A DNA stretch of 64,000 nucleotides from Gnetum montanum (taxonomy: Eukaryota > Streptophyta > Gnetopsida > Gnetales > Gnetaceae): contig MNCI01022611.1 in assembly GCA_015680685.1 (NCBI GenBank), forward strand, positions 585,800 to 649,799, written 5' to 3'. The notes beneath the pieces were generated by a model, which saw only the letters and a list, made by a program, of their open reading frames with translations, was not told the origin of the DNA and ran no database searches. The number at the start of each line of letters is the position of its first letter. Within the stretch, counting starts at the first letter, position 1. Below, piece by piece: positions 24,535 to 36,969 of this stretch. The position numbers and the translations under genes are program-made.

Positions 24535-25572
24535 TAATCAAAAATATTCCTTATTTTCTTTTGTTAAGTAATGATATTTTTATATGGTTGTGGTGATCCT
24601 ATGGTTGTAAGATTAGGATGATATACTGCAATAATACAAGGCAAGGTATGGACTTGATTTGAAAATTGGATTAATAAGTATAAAGGTTCTTTTAATCATA
24701 GATGACATAAGAACCTATTATAGACATGGTAAATAATCTCTTGTTCCTTTCTCTGCAATTCCTTCTTATTCCATTATTCCCCTCATTATTGCATGCAATT
24801 TCTTTATTGATGATTTTTAGTTAGTATAGTGTAGGATTTTGAAGACAATTATTATGTCAATGTGACACATAAACTAGATCTGTATTTAATTTTCAATGTA
24901 CATATGGATGCCTTATAAGATGATTATGCAAGGTCATTAAGAGTATGAACTTACTTTTGGGAGGACACACTTGTATAACTTTTAGAAATCTATTCTATAT
25001 ATCAGCTACACTTGTCCAAATCTTTGAGTTGTAACTTTTAAGTTGAATGCATCCTTCATTTTGAATTATCTTCTCATGCATTTCATAAAATATCAAATCT
25101 CTATCCTTAGTATTCAAGTTTTTTGATGTTAATAAATCTTTACTAGAATCTCATTTGATACTATTCTCATCTTTAGATCCTCTTTCTAGCACTCATTCAA
25201 CCCCTAGATCACTTCAAAATTCACAAAAATAGGCTATAATTTCAAAAGAAAATTTTAAGTTTCAACTATATCAATGAATAGTTGGATACGTTGATGTCAT
25301 ATAAAACTAGTATCATATACACATGACTATTATCCAAATTTTTCTCATTTTTCTACAAATGCAAGGAGAGTTTTTACCTTTTTTCAAGCCCAAAGTCTTC
25401 TATGAGAGAAATGATCTTCTATTCATCTAATTCAATCTATTTTTAGATCTTTAAGCTTTTGAAGTTAATCTCTACATTGTGGAAGTACCTAATGCTAGCT
25501 TTTCAATCATTTCTAACATTCCATAGTTTAAATAGCAAAGGTAGTTAAAGCATAACTAGAATGTATAAATAT
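24535..25572 (+). other. Spacer relic of element D
   Basis: GGGAGGACACACTTGTATAA near 24960 and the following 400 bases follow, with decay, the pol-to-third-ORF spacer of A (15360-15800). The relic stops at 25572 where element B is inserted; bases 25568-25572 (AATAT) are the left target duplication of B. Confidence 0.6.
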
Positions 25573-26526
25573 TGATGAGACACGATATCGCATGAGCTGC
25601 GATATCGTGGCCGTCGTGATATCACATCCCATGCGATATTGAGTACGCAATATCACGGTCCATCACCAAATCTATAAATAAGAGGTGACACTTCCCTCAT
25701 TTCCAGTAGTAGGCTAGAAGTAGCGAAGCTCTGGCAGATTAATCACCCCTGAGATAGAATATTTTCCATGTGCCTATAGTAGAAGTCCCCCAAGTGAATG
25801 GTTCTTTATTTGAGTAGCTTTGTACCTGAATGCAAGTTGTGTATGACAATAAAGATGAGATTTGTGGATAAACCTTGTAGTACATGGATAGGTTTTATTA
25901 CATGTTATTTATTACCTATTGTTAGCGTGGCATGAGTACGACTTGGTTACGAGTATTGACGAATGTGTACGACTAACCAAGGAATCAGCCACTCATCACG
26001 ATTAGATTCTCTCATCCTTATCTCCTAGAATGTGGGACAAGTACGACTTGATTACGAGAATCTACGGATGTGTATGGCTAGTCAAGGAATCAACTTCTCG
26101 TAACACTTAGGCTAGTTAGGTGCCTCAGTACGACCACTTCGAGCGCGTGCGTTATGTGTGGTGATCCCAGTAACGATTAGCATTTGGTAGCCACAGTTGC
26201 ACAGTTCAGGGTGTGTACAGTAAGTGGGAACGGATGCTGACGCTAGTTAATTTAGACTTAGGACATTAGTTAGAATTAGTTAGTTTTCTTAGCCCTTTGC
26301 TCTTAGTATAGAAGACATAAAACAAGAAAAGATCAAAAAAATCATATACCTCGGACTTACTTAACCATACACCATGACAACAACAAGTAAGTTTGGGAAG
26401 ACAACGAATGATTAACCCCAAATGTTCCATGGGGAGTTTAGGCATTTAGTATGTGGAGTTCAACCAAATCGCGCATGCTACACTCATTTCGTATGGTTGA
26501 GTGTAGGGGTACCTTGCCACTCATCA
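25573..26526 (+). repeat. 5' LTR of element B
   Basis: TGATGAGACACG to TCATCA, 954 bp. U3 is mostly a cluster of GATATCG/GATATT motifs (25583-25660), immediately followed by TATA-like TCTATAAATAAGAGG at 25671. An AATAAAG signal lies near 25850. R/U5 resembles that of element A. Confidence 0.9.
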
Positions 26527-26527
26527 T

Positions 26528-26545
26528 AGGTGCCGTTTCCGAGGA
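26528..26545 (+). other. Primer binding site of element B
   Basis: AGGTGCCGTTTCCGAGGA agrees at 14 of 18 positions with the complement of plant tRNA-Asp, one base after the LTR end at 26526. Confidence 0.75.
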
Positions 26546-26666
26546 CTAAGTGTTTGTGTGCCAAATAGAACATAAGGGATATCACTCACATCGTTGTGAG
26601 CCTTAACGAACCTTCGGGTTAATCAAGAAAAAATTATATAACGGTGAAATTAGCATACCAATCAAA

Positions 26667-28589
26667 ATTCCTTCTTCTCATAAGAGAAACTCACCACCTA
26701 AGGACCACACACGAGACAGTTGGCAACATAAAAATCATAACCAAAATCAGCCAAGTCCTCAGTAATATAAGATGACATATACTCATCCCGATGAGTATAT
26801 TCCAGATTTTACTTTTGTTCTCCATCAGGACAAATAACTGCGGTGGAGAGATTTGCAAGGTAACATTGTGTTACCCCCAGATCGATCAATCTCTTCCATG
26901 CTTTTCCGTGCCTTAGCACAGATTGGCATGAAAGATCTATTTGTGGAATACATTATGGATGACTTTGATACAAGGGATTATCATCCCACAGATGCCCAAT
27001 GTATTTGGAACTTAAGGCAGGAGAGCCAACATACATGGTCGAAGGGCAAGGCCCTACACATCCTTAGCGAAATAGGAGATGAGGAACCCCTTAACACGGG
27101 TTCTTTAGCAAAGGATGTTCCCCCTCCTAACGATGGTGAGGAGGATGAGTATCAGAACCTACAATCAACGATACATATCCCTGGTCTTGATACCCGTGAA
27201 CACCAGCTGTTCACAGAGGGAACAACCACTCACGCTAAGGGTGGGCACTTTGATCGTCACAACGATCAAGGCCATAGCAGCCGAAGAGAAGGCAAGAAAC
27301 ATCATCATGGCAATGGTTCCCCTTCTTCTTCCCCTTCTTCCCATCACTCATCCTCTCCTTCCACATCTGGGCGCAGCCACCAGGAACACAAGGGTGAGGA
27401 TAAAAGTAAAAAGGATGAAAAACCTCGACGGGAAATTCGAGAGAGAGGACAAGGGCAAGGACATAGGGAGAGTAGGGAACAACACAAACATCACAAGCAT
27501 CATGAAAGAGATGATCATGAAAAGCCCCTACTCGCAACCCAAAGTATGCTTGACATTATGGAGGAAGTTAGGATTCCCACAAGGCATTTAAAGGATAGTC
27601 GGATCAAATGATTAAACATGAACAACATCCCAGGGTTTGAAAGGGGATATAATGCTGATCCAAAAAATCATTTATAGGCATTCCACGATGCCTGCACCTT
27701 GCAGAATATAGATAGTGAGTGGTAGAAAATTAAGTTGTTCCCAAGGACACTCTCCAAAGAAGCAGAGAGCTAGTACCGGTCCTTAGAACTAGAAACCATT
27801 AGGAGGTGGAGTACAATGCTAGAACTGTTCAATAAAAAGTATCAAACGTACTCCAAAGTGTCCAATTTGCGTAAGTAGATCCAAGGCTAGAAGCAAGGTA
27901 CACATGAACCCTTGGATGCTACCATGGCCTGCTATTACACATTGTTACATCGTTGCCCGGGCCATGGGTATGCTCAGCGGGATCAACTTTGCCACATCGT
28001 GGATGGGCTAAGGAATGAAACTAGAAAAACCCTTGGGACTTATGCCCAAGGGAGACTCTCACAACTTAGAGCCCATGAAGTACGTAGCTTGTTGGAGCAA
28101 GTAGTAAATGAAGAGGGTGAGCTATGAAAAAGGGAAAGTGCGAAAAAGCACAACCGCGATCCCTCCCTTTGAAAGAAGGGAGTGAAATTTTGTGATGAAG
28201 AGGATGAGTCACCAATTGAAGAGTTGGTGAATTGGAAAACTTTGTCCATCTAAAAGTTGACAATCGAGGCATCGGCCAAAGTAGACCAAATGTGGGATTC
28301 CTTAGACTCAAGAATTAAAACAATCTTGAAAATTGTAGAAGAGTCTAAGGTAGAACGAAGTAGTGACAAAGGTAAGCAAAAGCAGAGATATTTAGGCCCT
28401 GCATGTAACAAGGGTAAGGAAAAAATCACTAACTCCAATGTGGCTAAGGATTCTGATTCAGACGATGATAGTGGATGTGGGGTTTGCTACTATAAACATC
28501 CTAAGGGATGTTGCCCCATTATCTCACATCTACAGGAGTTTGGGGTGTATGCGCTGAATCCAAGACTCAATCAACCGCAAACACCCTGA
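26667..28589 (+). pseudogene. gag pseudogene of element B
   Basis: The expected start codon has become ATT at 26667 (IPSSHKRNS against MSSSSSHKS in C). The longest open piece, 26853-27611, carries QGNIVLPPDRSISSMLFRAL and a very His/Ser/Arg-rich basic region. After one stop the protein continues through the conserved ACYYTLLHRCPGHGYAQRDQ and the helical LRAHEVRSLLEQVVNEEGEL near 28070-28125. It reaches a zinc-knuckle-like CGVCYYKHPKGCCPIISH at about 28477-28530. About 640 residues would be expected. Gag packages element RNA, which is the minimum a parasite of A-type elements would need. Stops are few compared with D, so this is a comparatively young copy. Confidence 0.8.
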
Positions 28590-29179
28590 AGGTTACCTTA
28601 TCCATAAGGTAACCCAAGGTAGTTCCACCAATCACTAATGTATTATCCAAGTGGAACTCCACCACAGCCCATCGAACAACATCAGCCATGGCAATACCCA
28701 CAGTCATGGGGGATGCCACCGCCAACACAACAGTACCCTTACCGGTAGCCCAATCCTTATGGTTATTATGTGCAGTAGCTAATTTCTCCAAGTGACTCTA
28801 TGGTTCACGCAACCCCCAACCATCACTACCAAGTTCAGGAGTACTTTAGAAGGACTCCTTCTCCACCAGGAGACATCTCATACTCGTTCCATTCTTCTAA
28901 TCCATCCGCACCTCTTCCACCTCAAGTAGTTCCCATAACACCTCCTGCTCCAACAATGCAAAGGGAACTTCCTCCTTAACTGCAGCAACGTCATGCTGCG
29001 AGAGCTGTAAATATCCAACCTGCTACTGGTTCTGAAAACTATAAAAAGAGAAGACCTTACTTCAGAACCAAAAGCCTAGATAAACTCTCGCCACAACAAG
29101 TGGTTGAGACCATGTACACTCCTTCACCATCTAACACTTCAGAGCACCCTTTCATCCAAAAACAGAGTGTAACACATAT

Positions 29180-29756
29180 GGTTATGTTAACGCATACTGT
29201 AACTGACTAGATCAAGGTAGGCCACCTTTCCAGGAAACTAACTAACCCTGGGAGTCCCTTGATCTATTTGTAGATCGTCGGAAATAAACCACATAGGGCT
29301 CTTCTTAACTCAGGTTTTGGAGTCAACTTAATTTCACGAGAGATGTATCATGCCTGGAACCTGCCCCAACTTAAGAAGAGCAACATTCAACTAGAGCTGG
29401 CAGACTAGTCCATCACCATTCCCTTGGGATTGGTGGAGGACATCATCACCACTATGTGTGGTTGGGCTTACCTAGCTAATTTTCTGGTGATTGAAGTGAA
29501 CAACAATGAAGGGGACTTCCCAATTACAATGGGAAGGACGTGGCTTAGTACAATAGATGCATGCCTTAGGATCCGCGATCTTTCCTTGGAAATTTTGAAG
29601 ATAAACATATGTGGAAAGATCGAGAAGAAGAAAGTTCCATGCATCACATACAATGATTCATCGGGTGATGACATGGAGGAAATACCTCCATGTAATAGGT
29701 ATGTCCAAGAAACATTGAAACAAAGATGCCTGTATGTAGCAACCACACAAGAATAA
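29180..29756 (+). pseudogene. Inactive retropepsin-like domain of element B
   Basis: The active-site region reads ALLNSGFGVNLIS, with the Asn codon AAC at 29307-29309 where A has Asp. MYHAWNLPQLKKSNIQLELA and a region ending GRTWLSTIDACL follow. A Lys-rich and then acidic tail ends at the TAA near 29756. Aspartic proteases need that Asp, so this domain could not cut protein even without stops. C has the same Asp-to-Asn change, so it probably predates both insertions. Confidence 0.75.
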
Positions 29757-31892
29757 GTAGACACCTCGTGGTTAACAGCTCAAAGGAGCAAAAAATGTGC
29801 ATGGAATGAACTGAGGAAACCCATGCCAACAACGAAGGCATAGACACATTGAAATATGAGCGTCGCCAACTTCCACCCCTCAATCTAAGATCATCAATCA
29901 GGAGAAGTTGGGCACTTCTACGAAATTCAAACCAATGATCATTATTTCGGATCTCTCCCTTACAACTCAGTCATGGGGGATATGGCCACCTATGCTAATC
30001 ATATGGGGCCCTCAGTTCTTTTAAGTTTTTGTTTTACAAAATTTTTTTTTACACATTTTTGTTTTACAAAATTCTTTAACTTTTCTAATTTTTGTTTTAC
30101 AAATTTTACTTTTCTAAGTTTTTGTTTTACAACTTTCTTTAACTTTTACAGTTTTTATTTTACAACATCGTTATACTTTTTCATTTTGTGTGTGTGTGTG
30201 TGTGTGATCCACCCTGTAAGTTTGTCCCATAATAAGCGTTCTTCATGATGGTATGAACTATTTTCATATTGATTGCTAATGTTTGGCTTTTACCTTTAAG
30301 TCACAATGTTGNNNNNNNNNNNNNNNNNNNNNNNNNNNNNNNNNNNNNNNNNNNNNNNNNNNNNNNNNNNNNNNNNNNNNNNNNNNNNNNNNNNNNNNNN
30401 NNNNNNNNNNNNNNNNNNNNNNNNNNNNNNNNNNNNNNNNNNNNNNNNNNNNNNNNNNNNNNNNNNNNNNNNNNNNNNNNNNNNNNNNNNNNNNNNNNNN
30501 NNNNNNNNNNNNNNNNNNNNNNAAGCTGAGACAATAAAAATAAGAAGTCTTTGCATGGTGTGGTTCTCACGCATAAAAACACAAAACTCAAAAAAAAAAA
30601 CAAAAAAAAAACCCAAATGAGAATTCAAAGCACACCCCTTAGATGAATAAACTTGGGTTGCATGCACTGGTTATGGAACAAAAAGTGTTCCCTCTAACTA
30701 TGGCCCTTCTTGCTTCCCATTCTCTCCTTTGTTTCATTGGAATGGTGGTAACTCTTAAAGAGTGTGTTCTTGTTGCCCAAGTGGATGGTTTAACCGAATG
30801 CATTGATGCAAAGTCACTGGATGTGGTTGGTTTGAGGCCGGAGTTGGAATGAGACTTGCCAAGTCACATTAATCATAAACCACACAAGGGGCTGTACACC
30901 ACCTTGTCCTTGGGATTCCATTCCATTTCTCTTCTCTCCATCCTTCTCTCCATGGTTCACCTCATTGCTAGTTGTATCATTAGTGTATATATTTTGGTTG
31001 ATGCATTGTTTTCTTTTTGGTAAATGCTTGTGGTTAAGACTTTAACTCTTATTCCAGATGACATTCCTAGAGCCTACGGACTCTTTGAATGTGGGTTTGT
31101 TAGGGCATTAAGGGCATGAGCCTGCTTTGGGGAGGACCCACTGACATTTCTATTTGGCGCCTTAGTTAAATTATTTTCCTTAACATTTTGCAATTAATTT
31201 TATTTTTGTTCATTTCCATCTTGACATCCACTTCATCGATGCCATAGTTGTCCCTTTTTATCTATCTTTCTTACTCCTTTTCTTTCTCCATTCTCATGCT
31301 ACCAGAGGTTCGTGATTAGTCATGGGGGTACAGGGCCTAATTTTTTTGATTTTCTCCCTACCCCGAAATTTTTTTGATTTTCTTCCTAACCCCTACACCT
31401 TCAATAGTCATCAGTCACATATTCCTATATCCATATCAGCCATACCACAACCTAGCCAATGAGTTTACATTGAAGCAAGGTATTAATTACATGATGATTC
31501 AATTACCCTTGCTAATATATGGTTGTGTTGTGTGTGTAGATGGCGATTAAATAAACAACGGATTGGATCTGGAGCTCGAGCAAACACGTGGAATGGAGCA
31601 GCGTTGAAGCAGCTATGCAAGGAGCAAGATCGATGGCGCGCTTACGGATGAACAACGAAGGCGCAATCTTGGCGTTGGTAGCAGCAACACTTCTTTCTCT
31701 CTCTTCCTCTCAGTTGCCAACAAAGGCCTGATGTCATTGTAATAAGTTGTTCACCCCTATTGTCATGAACACCAGTTTTGTCAAGTCTTGTAATAATGAT
31801 TCGTTTACATGTCATCCCATGAGTTCCATCTCCCTCAATAATTCCATACCTACCTGATATTATTGTAAGGAACTCAAGGACAAGTTTTCATT
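29757..31892 (+). other. Non-coding 3' spacer of element B
   Basis: This stretch replaces RT, RNase H, integrase and the third ORF. It holds a polypurine-like CTCAGTCATGGGGGATATGG (29967), about seven T-rich TTTTGTTTTACAA repeats (30020-30170), a (TG)n run (30187-30206), the assembly gap, another AGTCATGGGGGTA (31318), and a short remnant at 31541 (GATGGCGATTAAATAAACAA) where A begins its third ORF. No protein is supported; the ORFs across the gap are artefacts. Confidence 0.7.
30312..30522. other. Assembly gap (211 N)
   Basis: A run of N lies inside the spacer of element B. Element C is continuous over the equivalent place (about 40073-40360, minus strand), where it has roughly 285 bases, so the true gap may be longer than 211. 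Confidence 0.95.
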
Positions 31893-31906
31893 CAGTCATG
31901 GGGGTA
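31893..31906 (+). promoter_or_regulatory. Polypurine tract of element B
   Basis: CAGTCATGGGGGTA directly precedes the 3' LTR start TGATGAGATG at 31907. Confidence 0.85.
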
Positions 31907-32887
31907 TGATGAGATGTGATATCGCATGAGCCATGATATCATGTATGCGATATTGCGGCCATCACGATATCGCATCCCATGCGATATTGCGTATGTGATA
32001 TCACATCGTCCCTGCGATATCATGGTCTGTTGCCAAATCTATAAATAAGAGGCAGCACTCCCCTCATTTCCAGTAGTAGGCTAGAAGTAGTGAAGCTCTG
32101 GCAGATTAATCACCCCTGAGATAGAATATTTTCCATGTGCCTGCAGTAGGAGTCCCCCAAGTGAACAGTTCTTTATTCGAGTAGCTTTGTACCTGAACGC
32201 AAGTTGTGTATGGAAATAAAGATGAGCTTTGTAAATAAACCTTGCAGTACATGGATAGGTTTTATTACATGTTATTTATTACCTGTTGTTAGCATGGCAT
32301 GAGTACGACTTGGTTACGAGCATTGACGAATGTGTACGGCTAACCAAGAAATCGGCCACTCATCGCGATTAGATTCTCTCACCCTTATCTCCTAGAACGT
32401 GGGATGAGCATGACTTGATTACGAGCATCTACGGATGTGTACGATTGGTCAAGGAATCGGCTTCTCGTCACACTTAGGCTAGTTAGGTGCCTTAGTATGA
32501 CCACTTTGAGCACATGCATTACGTGTGGTGATCCCAGTAACGATTAGCGTGCCACAGTTGCATAGTTCAGGGTGTGTACAGTAAATGGGAACGGATGCTA
32601 ACGCTAGTTAATTTAGACTTAGGACATTAGTTAGAATTAGTTAGTTTTCTCAACCCTTTGCTCTTAGTATAGAAGACATAAAACAAGAAAAGATCAAAAA
32701 AATCATATACCTTGGACTTACTTAACCATACACCGTGACAACAACAAGTAAGTTTGGGAAGACAACGAATGATTAACCCCAAGTGTTCCATGGGGCGTTT
32801 AGGCATTTAGTCTATGGAGTTCAACCGGATCGCACGTGCTACGCTCGTTTTGTATGGTTGAGTGTAGGGGTACCTCACCACTCATCA
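31907..32887 (+). repeat. 3' LTR of element B
   Basis: 981 bp, matching the 5' LTR closely. The GATATC array in U3 (31917-32030) is larger than in the 5' LTR, which accounts for much of the length difference. TATA-like TATAAATAAGAGG lies at 32040. It ends TCATCA at 32887 followed by AATAT. Confidence 0.9.
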
Positions 32888-33080
32888 AATATAAAAATTA
32901 ATTAAGAATTAAAAATTAAATGCCTAACTATCATAGAACATTGATATTATAAATATCAAAATTACTTAAGAATGTTAAGATCATAATTGTTTGAAATCCA
33001 ACTAATGAATGAATGATCAAAAAGTGCCAATGCTTGTGTCCATGTAACTAACCCTAATTGATGATTATTCATGTCATTGT

Positions 33081-35719
33081 AGTTGGCTTCAAAGTAAGGT
33101 TCTCAAGTAGGAAATCCTTCACAGCCAAGGAAGCAACACCCAAGGAAAGAATGAGAATAATAACAACAACAATAGTAGCAAGTAGAGGAGGTAGTAGAAG
33201 CAACCAATAGAACTAGATCACTTTGGGAAGAACCTAAGGTGGAATTTTCTTGACATATTTCCATCACAAAGATAGGATAGTCTAGACAACATGAAGTGCC
33301 TAGGTCCATACTAAATATTGAAGTCATTGTCATGGAGACATATCTAGAGAAGGTCTAGTACAAAGGAGTCCAAATCATGGTCCTCGAAGAACTAAACTTT
33401 GGACTATTCATAGAATCCACTCTTAAGGAGGTTTAAACATACTTGTAGGTGTTTTCACTTTGATAAACCTTTTTACCAATAGGAAATGATATCTTAGTGT
33501 GACTTATATCTTCTAGAAAAATTACTAAGTTAATGCCACCATCAAAATTAAGAACATTACCACCTTCTACTCATTGGAGGTTATAGTAGAGGCCTTGGAA
33601 TTACTCAATGTAGGGGCAAAGCTAGCCGAGGTTTTAATCCAAACAGAAGTAAAGATAAAGAAAGAATGGATTCAATGATGCTATGGAGTCAGCCACAAGT
33701 AGTATGGTGTCTCTAAAAAGTACAAAGAACCTACATTATGATTACAACCTACCATTTAAACCTAATGATATTATCAAGTAAGATTACATTCTTCTCTACC
33801 TGAGCATGTGTAGGTCTAAGAAGAAAATTTCATAATAATTTTCTCTAATTAATATTTCTTAAATTTAAGAAGATATTCAAGAATAATGAGAAGGATACGA
33901 AGGGCACTTCTCATCACATGTCTTATTAGAAAACTATGCAAAAGGAAAGGGATAAACCACTACATAAATAATGTGCTCTACAAAGCTTCTACTACATCAC
34001 GGTAGGGGATGATGAAGGACAAGGTGCCTTCTAAATTTTAAGAGGAAGAAGTACCACCATCGCCACCACTAATCGATGATACAATAAGAGGTAAATAGTA
34101 CTTAAGGAATTGTAGGGAGTAGTAGCAATAATAAGCATTTGATAGTGGTGATTCATTTATCTATTGCTTAACTATGGACCATCTAGATGATGTTGTTAGG
34201 ACCATTAGTAAACCATTAGATGATCTAGACAACCTATTCTTCTTACAATGAATTTAGACTACTATTTGTGCCAATCCTACCACATTGGAAGTTGCACTAT
34301 CCTTATCATATGAGAAAATTCTTAGAAACTCAAGTAATGCTACAACCTTTTCTATGGTGTTGAAAAAAGAAAAAGCTGTTATAATCCTTGTTATGCCACA
34401 TAAGAACTAGGAGATAATAGATGAGGTAATTGTAGATCAGATAGTAGAAGCTCTAAGGGTTTCCATAATACCAATGCTTGATAGTGCTATCATGGTGGAT
34501 ATTTAAGTATTTTTAGGAATTAGAAGAAGGAAAACTACTAGAGCACAACACGAGAAAGAATATGGATAACTTGTAAGAGTAAGGTAACTAATTATACAGA
34601 TATTCGATATCTAGGAAGATATTTTAGCTGCCTAGTCTAAGCTACTAGAATTAAATGGCAAGCTCCTAGTCAAAGAAGCATAACTTTAGGAGGTTACAAC
34701 CATCAATTAATGATTGGTATCTCAAGTTATTGAACTTAGAATCCTCTTGGTAGATCTAACCATCTTTTGACCTCAGATGATAAAGGATGAGACTTCTTAG
34801 AATATTTAGGAATACTAACTCTATGTTAAGAAGGAAAAGAAGAAGTGTGTTTGGACTACAGAATTATCAGATGCAACACCACTAACAATGATATTATCTA
34901 GATGCACCAATATAATAAAAATATAACAAAGGAAAACTAGCACTCATTTAAGATAGAGAAGCAAAGGAAAAAATTAAGGAATGTCTTAAGTAGTAGTAGG
35001 AATAACTCCCCAAGGTGAATCAAGATGTTAAGAGGTTGATAAAAAATAGAATTTTTTAATGCAATAGATGTATGCCATTTTCCAAAAGTTAGAGATTGAG
35101 ATTACTACTTAGAAGAATGAGATTCTTAAGTATGAGAAATTAAAGAATCGCTATTGGAACCAAGTTGACATGCTCAAGGAAGTCAACGATAAGAAAATTT
35201 GACTAACAAAGGTAAAAATTAATGATATCCTTTAATAGTTAAATCACATGGTGATGCATGACAACCCATATTTGATGAACTAGATACATATAATCAAGTA
35301 GAATTCTGTATGAAGGAGCTCCAAATCAAATAAATGACTGAATAAATGGATCTTATCAACCTCTATTTTGCAAACATTGTGATGTTAACTACAGGATAAT
35401 TAAGATCAGAATTGGAAAATCAAGTCATCAATTTGTGTGTCCTATATCTGGTAGAGTTTATGCTCCATAAGTAAACTAAGTAGAACATAGAAGTAGCTAA
35501 TCTAGAGCTTGAGGTTCTTAGGTGTAAGTTTGAAAATTAGTCATTTATCATAGGGAACCTAGCAAAGAGAATGGTAGACCATTAGAAGTTACAAAACATT
35601 GTGTGAGCATTTGACATTGAACATAAGCAATTCGTAGCTTAGTTTATCAATGGTAAGAAGCTATTCCTTTTCATACCTTTCCCATGAGACATCCCTACAT
35701 TGTCAAATCTCAACAATGT
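33081..35719 (+). pseudogene. Third-ORF relic of element D
   Basis: This follows the third ORF of A with heavy decay. The start is TTG at 33081 in the context where A has ATG. Bases 33360-33430 track A 16430-16500, and the Lys/Glu/Leu-rich helical part occupies about 34600-35600. The segment near 35655 (AAGAAGCTATTCC) matches the A sequence near 18745. Stops occur every few codons. It is cut off at 35719 by Copia-like LTR sequence, so the end of the ORF, the polypurine tract and the first third of the 3' LTR are gone. Confidence 0.6.
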
Positions 35720-36965
35720 TGAGGATTGAGAACTTAGAAGGAGGGTTGAATAAGTTTTCCAATTCAAATAATCAAGACAACCAAAACTACACACACATTT
35801 ACATGGTTCCCTAACTGTGGTACTTTCACATTTGGAGGGTAGAATCCTTACATACCTCCACACATTATTCTTCAAAAATATATTTTAAAGGATGCCACAA
35901 CCTTTACAAATTTTGACATCTGCATGGGATGTTTTCACTTAGAAACACATCCAAGTACACAAGTTCTCAACAAGTTTAAAATAATGTCTTCCTGTAAGAA
36001 GTACATCAACTTTGTAGGGTTTACAAAGGAAGAAAATGAATTAAGGAAAGAATGTAACTATACTTTACAAATTTCTTCCTTTGAAGCTCTCACAAAATTC
36101 ATCTCACAAAAACTGTAGAATTGAAGAACAATTCATAAGAGGTAATTAATACAAAAATAATTGCATGAAAAAAATTCTTGCTATTTACATGAAGTTTCCT
36201 TATATTTTATGGCCTTTTTTCTTCCCAAATAACCCTTGAAATTCATGCAACAACTAGGAAATAGCTAGTTGGAACATCACATTTGAGCTTGGGACGTTTC
36301 ATTGAAAATTGAACACTTGCAAGTGGGATGTCCTACTAGAAATTGAAACATGTTACTTGGGACATCCCAGCTAAGATGTCTCAATAATAATTGGAATATC
36401 TGCTATTTTTGTGGGACATCTAGCCTAAGATTGAGCTTTTACCTTTGGAACATCTACTGTTCTTTTGGGATGTCTAGGGAAATACCAAAACATCTTCATT
36501 TAGCTTGTAGGCTTCATGCATCCTTGACATCTTGTAGCCTCGATTAAGTCTTTGGTGATGCAGCTCTCATCTTAATCTTATTGACTTTCTCTTTTTCCAA
36601 TCTTGTCTTTGACTATATCAAAATGCTTATGTCACCTTGTTCTTATCCTACAAGATTCCAACAAATACATTTTCCACATTATTAAGCTTCTAAGATTTTG
36701 ATATATTAAAAGATCAACAATCTCCCCTATTTTGATGATGTCCAAAACTTGGAATATGAATTATCAAAGAATGTGTCATAAAAGCTAACATACATATGTA
36801 CCCCTCCTTTTTGGGCATTAGCAAAAAGAAGTTTCCCTTGGGAAATTTCCCTTAAACATGACTTGTTATTCTTATTTTTGTATTAATTTTTATTTTTTTT
36901 TATTTTGGAAGAAATCAAATAAAAAATTTTCTTACTTGATAGGACAAGATACTATCCCCATGTCT
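35720..36965 (-). mobile_element. Copia-like LTR plus 3' internal fragment
   Basis: Read on the minus strand, a polypurine-like ATAGGGGAGA ends near 36720. An LTR then begins TGTTGATC at 36719 and ends near 35720. The flank with TGATGATGTCC-type and C-rich CTCCCCTATTTTG motifs resembles the 3' internal end of plant SIRE/Maximus-type Copia elements, an inference from a familiar pattern. About 245 bp of interior (36720-36965) remains; the rest of the element is missing. It replaced the junction between the D third ORF and its 3' LTR. Confidence 0.5.
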
Positions 36966-36969
36966 TTAA

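Larger units (their letters stand above)
25573..32887 (+). mobile_element. Element B: 7.3-kb non-autonomous gypsy element (gag-pro only)
   Basis: LTRs at 25573-26526 and 31907-32887 (TGATGAGA...TCATCA) are flanked by an exact AATAT duplication (25568-25572 and 32888-32892). Internally it has a tRNA-Asp-like primer site, gag, a protease domain with catalytic Asp replaced by Asn, a non-coding spacer, and a polypurine tract. RT, RNase H, integrase and the third ORF found in A are absent. It lies within element D. An assembly gap sits in the spacer. Its minus-strand relative C has the same architecture. Confidence 0.9.

Noticed and set aside
27115-27591. 158-codon frame overlapping the B gag frame, and opposite-strand frames at 27165-27537
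   Set aside because: They are shadows of the real gag frame at 26853-27611; their composition mirrors its repetitive His/Ser-rich codons.
30269-30667. Several overlapping open frames across the gap on both strands
   Set aside because: They consist mostly of unknown residues from the N run and are artefacts.
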